A DNA stretch of 64,000 nucleotides from Rhodamnia argentea (lineage: Eukaryota; Streptophyta; Magnoliopsida; Myrtales; Myrtaceae): positions 14,180,001 to 14,244,000 of the forward strand of contig NC_063158.1 in assembly GCF_020921035.1 (NCBI RefSeq), in the 5' to 3' direction. Shown here piece by piece: positions 57,801 to 64,000 of the stretch. Within the stretch, counting starts at the first letter, position 1, and the number at the start of each line of letters is the position of its first letter. Below the pieces are notes generated by a model. That model was not told where the DNA came from. It saw only the letters and a list, made by a program, of their open reading frames with translations, and did not search any database. A program made the translations under genes and the position numbers.

Positions 57801-58398
57801 TCTTCACCATCAATGGGAACAAACAAGATTGGCAGAAGAAAAGATGCACAAAATTAATGCAAGGAAAACCCGGGACTTCCATTGCAAAATACATAGAGAA
57901 AAGATATGACTTGTCCGACTTCTAGAGCTCAAAGTCCTTCTGCTCTCTTTGTGCATTCCCATTAAGTAGCTCAAAGCACAAAAGCACACAATTGCGCATC
58001 ACACTAGGACATGCTGGCAATTGCATCGATGAATCTAAAACAAACATACTAGCAGATGGATCTTTTCTTAGCACAACTCAAACCTCTTGATGGTCGAAGA
58101 GAATTGAAAAAAAAAAATTAGAAAGGAGTAAAACCGACATGTCCAACAGCCCAAACACCGGCAAAACCCAGAACGCCACATTTCCGAACACGAAACAGAG
58201 AGCGAAAGGAAAAGGAAATCGGAGAGACGTACGGAGCTAGGTCCAGGCGACGCCGGCGACCGCGAGGCGGAGCCTGCAATGCAGATTTCACACACAGAGG
58301 GAGAGAGTGATCGTTAGGACCTGAAACGATGAATCCCTAGGTTTCGAAACTCGACGCGCTTCGCGTACGACGAAGGCGAACCAGTAGTGTACACGGAG

Positions 58399-58435
<37 letters not shown>

Positions 58436-58493
58436 CGGGAGGTGGTGGACGGCGAGCAGATTTCTTTGGTGCAGCGTGCTTGATTCTCGCCAT
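54870..58493 (-). CDS. CENH3: Centromeric histone H3 variant, CENH3 (CENP-A homologue)
   Basis: CENH3 replaces H3 in centromeric nucleosomes and specifies kinetochore position. Seven minus-strand exons, in order 58436-58493, 58233-58273, 57744-57801, 57490-57614, 56367-56441, 55530-55605 and 54870-54925, join in frame to 162 residues. Every junction is GT..AG and total coding length is 489 nt. The start [12 protein letters not shown] resembles plant CENH3 (MARTKH..). A Ser/Pro/Arg-rich tail (residues 20-58) carries SPRR and SPKK at 40-47. The histone fold begins near [17 protein letters not shown] (64-80) and contains [14 protein letters not shown]3-specific loop 1 follows ([18 protein letters not shown], 102-119), including Trp109. 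It continues with [16 protein letters not shown] and the C terminus [10 protein letters not shown], as in plant CENH3 and unlike canonical H3. Loop 1 text is longer than H3. The frame is intact and the length usual (about 150-180). Exon edges are inferred from frame and family knowledge. Confidence 0.93.
56057..56330. repeat. Tandem duplication inside CENH3 intron 5
   Basis: A segment starting CAATAATCATGACTCCAAG at 56057 is repeated about 150 bp later at 56207. Both copies continue through AGCAAAGGCAGC and GACCATGTCACAT. The second copy lacks about 25 bp around the CATATAGGAAGAGC segment. It lies in the intron between exons 5 and 6. Confidence 0.85.
58402..58433. repeat. AG microsatellite at the CENH3 exon 1 donor
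   Basis: About 16 AG units (CT on the gene strand) begin one or two bases beyond the GT donor of exon 1, so the repeat makes up the very start of intron 1. Confidence 0.85.
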
Positions 58494-60002
58494 GGAAGGA
58501 GTCGAGTCGAGGTCGCGAGCTCAGAGACTGGAGGAGGAGTGGAGCCGCATTTCGGGGACTCTCGGGCGGGGCGGGATTTCAATTTTCCCACACTTTCCCT
58601 CTCTTCGATTTCTTCCGTTTCCCACCTGGACCACCAGACTTTCTAACGGTTATTAATTACAGAGTTTTTTTTTTTTTTTTTACCAAAAGAAGTATTACGA
58701 AGTTTAAAGTAAAAATCACTCAACAACAATCTATTTCCCCACCACAAATCATCAAGAAAATATTCCAGAAAATTTAAGAAGTTGGCTTTTACGACATTAA
58801 CTAAATTGATTCCTAGATCCTTCCTTATTATTATTCCCAAGCGACATTGCGAGAAAACTCTCGAGAGGGCCCCGTAGCGACAATGCTCGCGCGACTTTGC
58901 GACCGAAGCATGAGGGTCGTCTACGAATAGGATCTGCAGGGGGATTCCACGGGTTAAAAGTCGGGCTCGATTGGTCATGATGAGATCGTGCTCGCAACAA
59001 GTCGGAGTGTGTTCGCACGGCCACCGGTTGTGCTCTTAAGCCTTCCAAAAGGTCCGGCCTCCAGGGGTCTAGTTCCAGTGGCGAGTGCAACTGGCCTTGG
59101 ACGTACACTGAGCAAGTAATGGGCTATTGGATGGGTTGAACAAACCAGGAGAAGAAGATTTTGAAGACCGCTTCAGTGAACGAGTAAGTTTGTTACGAGA
59201 AGATGCAGTCTTCTTCACGAATTCCGGTTGTCCACCACCGACAGTGGAGATTAAGGAGGCAAAGGAGGATATGCTCGCGACGGAGGTCGCGCATCAATTT
59301 ATGAAGCGGGCTTATCACTTTCCTCTTTCAGGAAAGTGCCGATGATTCATCACCTAAGATGGATTCTGTACGTCACTTGCTCATAACCACCGAACCAAAA
59401 TGGTCAGTACGAAGATTTATGGAGTGACTCCTTGTTAGGTTACCTGGGATCGCTTGTTTAGAAGCAGACGGGCTCAGGCAATTACTCTGTAGATACGTGC
59501 ATATAAACATAAGCACACGTTCTCGTCGTACAAACCAACAGACAATCGTCTTGCGTCTCCAGTAAGAAATTCTGCTATTATTATTCACGACCTCTCGAGA
59601 TCACGGCTCCATGTCCTAAATCATCGTCACTGGAAAAGTACATTGGAACAAGCAAAAGATGCTTCATTCCCCAATTTAACGATAGTAGCTGAAGACAATC
59701 GTGTACAGTACACTGTTTCAGTGCTAAAACTCTATGGACAAAAGTATACCTAGTAGGAGCAACAAAACATTAATGAACACATCAAATCTTTGCAAGAAAT
59801 TCCCCCGCTTCCCATTTGGTGCTTCAAGATTTTTTCGAGGGATCAGAACAACACTTGACGGCACTGTTCTTGTGTGATGTTGCAGGACTGGTTTCGAAGA
59901 TGGCCATCTACTACCAAGTGGCACATCTCGAATGAGATATTTTGATTGCTCCAGTTGAACGAAGAATCTGGGGAGCCTGAGGATAATGAACCAGTCATGG
60001 CC
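58494..60002. other. Interval between CENH3 and the phosphatase-associated gene
   Basis: 58494-59100 probably contains the CENH3 5' UTR and promoter. A 17-T run is at 58664-58680. An unrecognised plus frame at 59127-59345 (starting MDGLNKPGEEDF) is 72 residues with no known motif and ends at what could be a splice acceptor-like TTTCAG. I treat it as doubtful. From about 59600 to 60002 is the probable 3' UTR of the next gene. Confidence 0.4.
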
Positions 60003-63000
60003 TTAATTCTCAGTTTTCTCAACTCCCACTGCTTTCTCTTTATCAACCTCAGAGATCACATTCCCAGATTCCTTAACTCCTGATTCATCTGCTATACTAA
60101 CTTCAGAAGTGACTTCTATTTTGGCTACCATCTCTGCATCAGTTTGGCTTGAACCTGGATCCACATGACCAGATACTGACTCAGCAGGATTGGAGCTAGG
60201 AGTTTCACTTGCAGGCTGGAGAGCTTGTCCGGCACTTCTCTCATTATTCATCGACAAATCTGTGGATGGAGAAGGTTCAGCTGCATCAGTCTCACTATGG
60301 TCACCCCTATTCTCAGACTCGCCATCATGATTGCCCAGATTCTCCGTTTCCACTTCACCATTGGGAACAATTGGTGGTTTATCTGTGTCAGTTTGATCAA
60401 TGATGTCAGACACTTCACCCCAGTCTACCCATTCAGGCTGCTTTTCAGTTTCGCTAACCCCAATTTCTTTTATGTCATCACATGCGTCATTGAGCAGAGT
60501 ATCTTCTAGTTTTGCAGCAGGTTCTTGACGAGATGTTGCATCGGGGACTGAGTCAGTGCCCTCATCAACAGTTACCCCATCATTGCCACTGCTGGTGGTG
60601 TGGCCGATGCCATCATTGTCAAGAGACGAGGAAGCAAGCATGTCAGTCGAGCGGTCAGTGGCAACTCTATGGTCATCAAAAGCAAACCAGTTCGAATTTG
60701 TGAAAAGCGATCCGCTGCAAACCAAAGCATCAGGATATCAAGTTCACTGACAGCATAAAACAATGACACAGGATATAAGCATGTAAAATATGCTGAATGA
60801 AGAAGACTACTTTCAATTAAAAAAAAAATTACTGCTACTAAAAGTAAAAGGTTTACACTGTTCGTCAACTTTCTAAATATGGACCCATCTAAGTATCACA
60901 GTTTCTACTTGAAGAAGAAGATTAATTACTTCAAAAAACTTTTAACTGGCCAAATATAATTATGAGATGTTAACGCCAGCATGTGATTCTGACACTAGTC
61001 TCGCATTATCAGATGGAGTACAACCAAATCCCAAAATTGTGTGAACAAGCAGCAACCTATCAATTGACTAATGATAGCACCAATCTACAAATTGATACTT
61101 CAACTCCTGAGATGAATGCACTCCATTAAACAAGAGATGCACAGGGAATTTTCTGAGCGTTGCATATAAAAATTTGACTTGGAGATGAAAGAATCGATGA
61201 AATTGAGATACTGACAAAAGACATTTGAAAATTTAGCCATCCACCAACCTTTCCTGGTCATCTCCAAGACGCAAAGAGGATATGACCACCTCGGCGGATT
61301 CGTCATCAAAGTAAACGTCCTGCAAAATACAAAGTCAAAAGCTCATGCTTATTGCCACAATGAAGCTCAAGATGTTACTTCACAGTTCTTAAAAGGCAAG
61401 CACGTGATAAATCAACTTTATTTACAGTGTCCTAAGGTGTGAGCATCTGGCCATACACACAACAGACTATCTTTGCAAAAGGCCATTCACCAAAATGTTT
61501 GTCCAAGAATAAATTAGCAATTATAAGTTCAAGTTATTTAAACAAATTCTTGTCCTGTTCATCAGCTAAGGATATACGAAGAAGAAAATAATCAGGCTGG
61601 ATTAAAAACAAGAAACTAGCTGGTTTTCTGATTTTATCCATAGTGAAAATAAAGTCTTGTCAAATGATCAATTTGGTAGTCTCTCCTGCTTTAAAATTTT
61701 GTTTCAAGTCAAAGTTTCCAGAAAACTAGAAGATAAACAAAATGTGTCTCCTTTTCAAGGACAAGACTTTCCTTCCAATACTTGCAACCCTTCAGTTTAG
61801 TCCCCCGCAAACAGCCTTTTCATGTTAGTCACTTACAGATTGTTTTGCTACTAATTTAGTCTCTTACGAATTGTTTTGCTACTAATTTAGACTCTCAGGC
61901 CTTTTTTTCTTGCCATTAACAGAGTGCAAAAAATATTAACAAAACACTTCTCCTGGGGACCAAGTCAGCTGCAATATAGGTGACATACTAAAGAACAAGA
62001 TGTTAGCGGTTCAAGAAAAGGAAATTTAAAATAACTCCACTATCTGCTAAAAACATTTCTAACAACAGTTTCCCAATACTTATTACTGCGATCCCTGTTC
62101 CAGAGTCCTAAAGGACACCTACGACTTTTTGGAGGGGCCTGCATTCTATAAGTGGGAATCTCTTCCAAGTTGGTTGTCAATTTATAGCAAAAGAACATAG
62201 TAACGTGATTGAATTAAAAACTCACCAAAAATTCAAGGACAAGAAGTATACTTTTTCCCCTGATCAGGGAAAAAAATTTCTTTTTAACTGAAATAAGAGA
62301 GAGGACTCAGGTTTTGTGAAAATTTTCAGGTTATATTGATTTTGCACCATAATTAATAGAAAAAATGAAAATTTGAAACAGTACAATTTTGTAACACTTT
62401 ACAATAAAATGGAAAACAATAAGCTATGGAGTCAAACGCGCATACCAAGTGTCTCCTGTCCTAATATCTTTAAGTAAATGACAAGGACAATGATAAGGTC
62501 AACCACAAGAAATAGACTATATAATTTCCGCATAGAAAACAAAAAGTTGTAATATGAGATAAGTTAAGAAGGAAAGAACCGTCAAAACATTAGTCACCCA
62601 ATTCAAACCCCAACTTTGGGCGCGTTTATTACATTAAATTTCTTCTTAAAACTTCAAACAAGGTGTCCACTTGGCCCTCTCGGCCCTCTCATCAAGTCTA
62701 AAGGTGACTTTATCAAGAATGTGGATTGAATCTAGTGAAGTATATGACCAGGGATATTAGACATTAGCCATTAAGAAGTATTAGATAAGGCATTAGGTTG
62801 GAGTGACTCTCAATGCTCTGTAAATAGAGCTCTCATGTAATGTTCTTATTAAGTCATTGAGTAAACATTTAGCCTTTAGTATTCTCTCTCTTCACATCCT
62901 AAAAAATTGACAAGGTGCACAACCAAGAGAGAGGGACCCAAGACAAAAACCTAACTGCCATATTGATACTTACCCAGTATCACTAGTTGGACTTCAACAG

Positions 63001-63882
63001 AATTCAAACCTATAAAAAATATAAAAAGAGAGGAAGGTACAGAATAATTGAAAAAAACCTAGCCACTAGATGGCCTCACCATGGACTAGAAAAGTAATTA
63101 AAAGTAGCTGATCAGATATCTGCATAAAGAATGGCCCTTCATATTTTAAATGGAAATTAAAGAGACAAAAGTGAGCAAACCAATACCTCGTCATCCCGTT
63201 CAAGTGAACCACGAGGCTGCAAAGAATGCAGAAGAAACTAGAAAATTAGCATGCTGCTTCAGGTTATCATTATATAATAATCAGTCCAAGCATAGGCAAT
63301 ACAAGTAACTAAAAAAAGGACCAGCAAAAGATTGATGCCTAAGATGAAATGTACCATTTACAAGTCGGCACCGCTATAAATTATATCACGACCTAATGTT
63401 AAAATCTGATGGGCAATATAAATAATGCAACAGCACCAAAGAAGAGAGCGTAACTAAGCACAACCATAACCTCTTTCCAAAGCATGATCTTAAGTTCTCT
63501 CTCTCTCCTATTAACTTCTTCTTTTTCTGATTGACTAAAATATTACATGACACAGCCCGTCAACCTATTTCATCCAACATTACAGAAATCTTCATAGCTA
63601 TCCACAAATATTAAAAGCAAGTATAGCTATCCACATCTATGGTACACATCATGGATGCCACTCCTTTCACACTTTCTAAGTAACTTCTCTTCATCATAAA
63701 GGTAATCTACGTTTTTGTCCAAAAAGCTTTAGGAAACAACCTCATCAATCTCATCATGGCTATAAATGCCGTAACGGAAGGCCTGACTCAGATTATTTGC
63801 TAGGGCTGCCACATCATAGTCTCTGTCTTGATAATCATCATCATCGCTATCCCTTGGCCGGTCTTGTAATGCCGTAGGCCTC
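60003..63882 (-). CDS. SIT4/PP6 phosphatase-associated (SAPS-family) protein, 3' part
   Basis: Four minus-strand exons can be joined in frame: 63741-63882, 63187-63216, 61249-61319 and 60003-60714 (stop TAA at 60003-60005). They give the last 300 or so residues. Motifs in order are DRDYDVAALANNLSQAFRYG, the 10-codon exon PRGSLERDDE, then DVYFDDESAEVVISSLRLGDD, and SLFTNSNWFAFDD. A long acidic, Ser/Thr-rich tail follows, including EWVDWGEVSD. This succession is characteristic of plant SIT4 phosphatase-associated proteins (PP6 regulatory-subunit family). These bind a PP2A/PP6-type catalytic subunit through an N-terminal SAPS helical-repeat domain, and that domain lies beyond the right edge of the window. 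Exons 63187-63216 and 61249-61319 are too small to find by ORF length. The first listed acceptor (after 63883) is the least certain edge. Confidence 0.87.
61320..63186. other. Large intron of the SAPS-family gene
   Basis: 1867 bp, AT-rich, with no open frame or mobile-element end recognised. A short duplicated phrase ATTGTTTTGCTACTAATTTAG appears at about 61840 and 61875. Confidence 0.6.
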
Positions 63883-64000
63883 CTATTACAACAAAGGTAG
63901 CAGCGTTCGATCAATTGTATGAATATCTCAAATGAATCCACTCATTGAAAGTTTATCCTTAAAAAAAAAAAAAGAAACAAAAAGCATAGCACTATCAACA
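63883..64000. other. Upstream intron of the SAPS-family gene, cut by the window edge
   Basis: The minus-strand sequence reads as intron up to the acceptor TTGTAATAG. An A-run sits at 63961-63973. The rest of the gene lies outside the window. Confidence 0.55.

Noticed and set aside
59127..59345. A 72-residue frame beginning MDGLNKPGEEDF
   Set aside because: Coding-like composition, but no known motif, no partner exon and no start or promoter context. Mentioned only as doubtful.
1..64000. CRISPR arrays, operons, phage or plasmid features, rRNA genes
   Set aside because: None is present. The sequence is eukaryotic, with introns and plant retroelements; the repeats are LTRs, MITEs and microsatellites.

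Overview
This is nuclear DNA from a flowering plant, probably a eudicot. The evidence is spliced genes with GT..AG introns, a plant-only PLATZ zinc-protein family, a plant-type centromeric histone H3 (CENH3), AT-rich intergenic DNA, and nested Copia LTR elements, LINE and SINE remnants, and hAT- and Mutator-type miniature elements. I cannot name the species. Nothing looks prokaryotic: no operons, no CRISPR.

Region 1 (1-34.9 kb) is a tandem array of five PLATZ-family genes (A-E), all on the + strand, at about 4.1, 18.4, 21.6, 24.9 and 32.9 kb. Each has three phase-0 exons. Exon 2 is 228 nt in every copy, and exon 1 is 213 nt in three of them. Copies C, D and E end in a conserved basic tail. 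A and B share an earlier stop. A is a pseudogene (nonsense codon plus a lost Cys). E is open but has lost a predicted zinc ligand. The repeated unit includes 1.5-3 kb of upstream DNA, so paralogous units act as built-in empty-site controls for insertions. Insertions include a 9-bp-TSD foldback element, a SINE with a 15-bp TSD, a short LINE tail present in B and E but absent in C and D, two Copia elements and a third LTR element. Three unrelated insertions, in units A, B and E, fall within a few tens of bases of the same ancestral position. A Copia element deleted for most of its reverse transcriptase (6497-10531) sits in an older decayed repeat between A and B. A LINE fragment (about 11.15-11.94 kb) abuts unit B.

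Region 2 (34.9-38.6 kb) is transposon-rich spacer with a probable hAT-type element and a 701-bp Mutator-type element flanked by exact 9-bp repeats.

Region 3 (38.9-64 kb) is conserved gene space. It holds a seven-exon U3 snoRNP WD40 gene of the RRP9/U3-55K/YAOZHE type (+). Next is repeat-bearing spacer containing an 8-bp-TSD hAT element. Then comes a complete seven-exon CENH3 gene (-) encoding 162 residues, invisible to a simple ORF scan because its exons are only 41-125 nt. Last are the 3' exons of a SIT4/PP6 phosphatase-associated (SAPS-family) gene (-) that runs off the right edge. These genes serve separate housekeeping roles (rRNA processing, centromere identity, phosphatase regulation), and I see no sign that they form a pathway. 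I found no convincing wholly new system. The most valuable items are the hidden CENH3 gene, the decaying PLATZ array with its shared insertion markers, and the recurrent insertion point. Exon edges come from reading-frame continuity and splice dinucleotides, not from transcripts.
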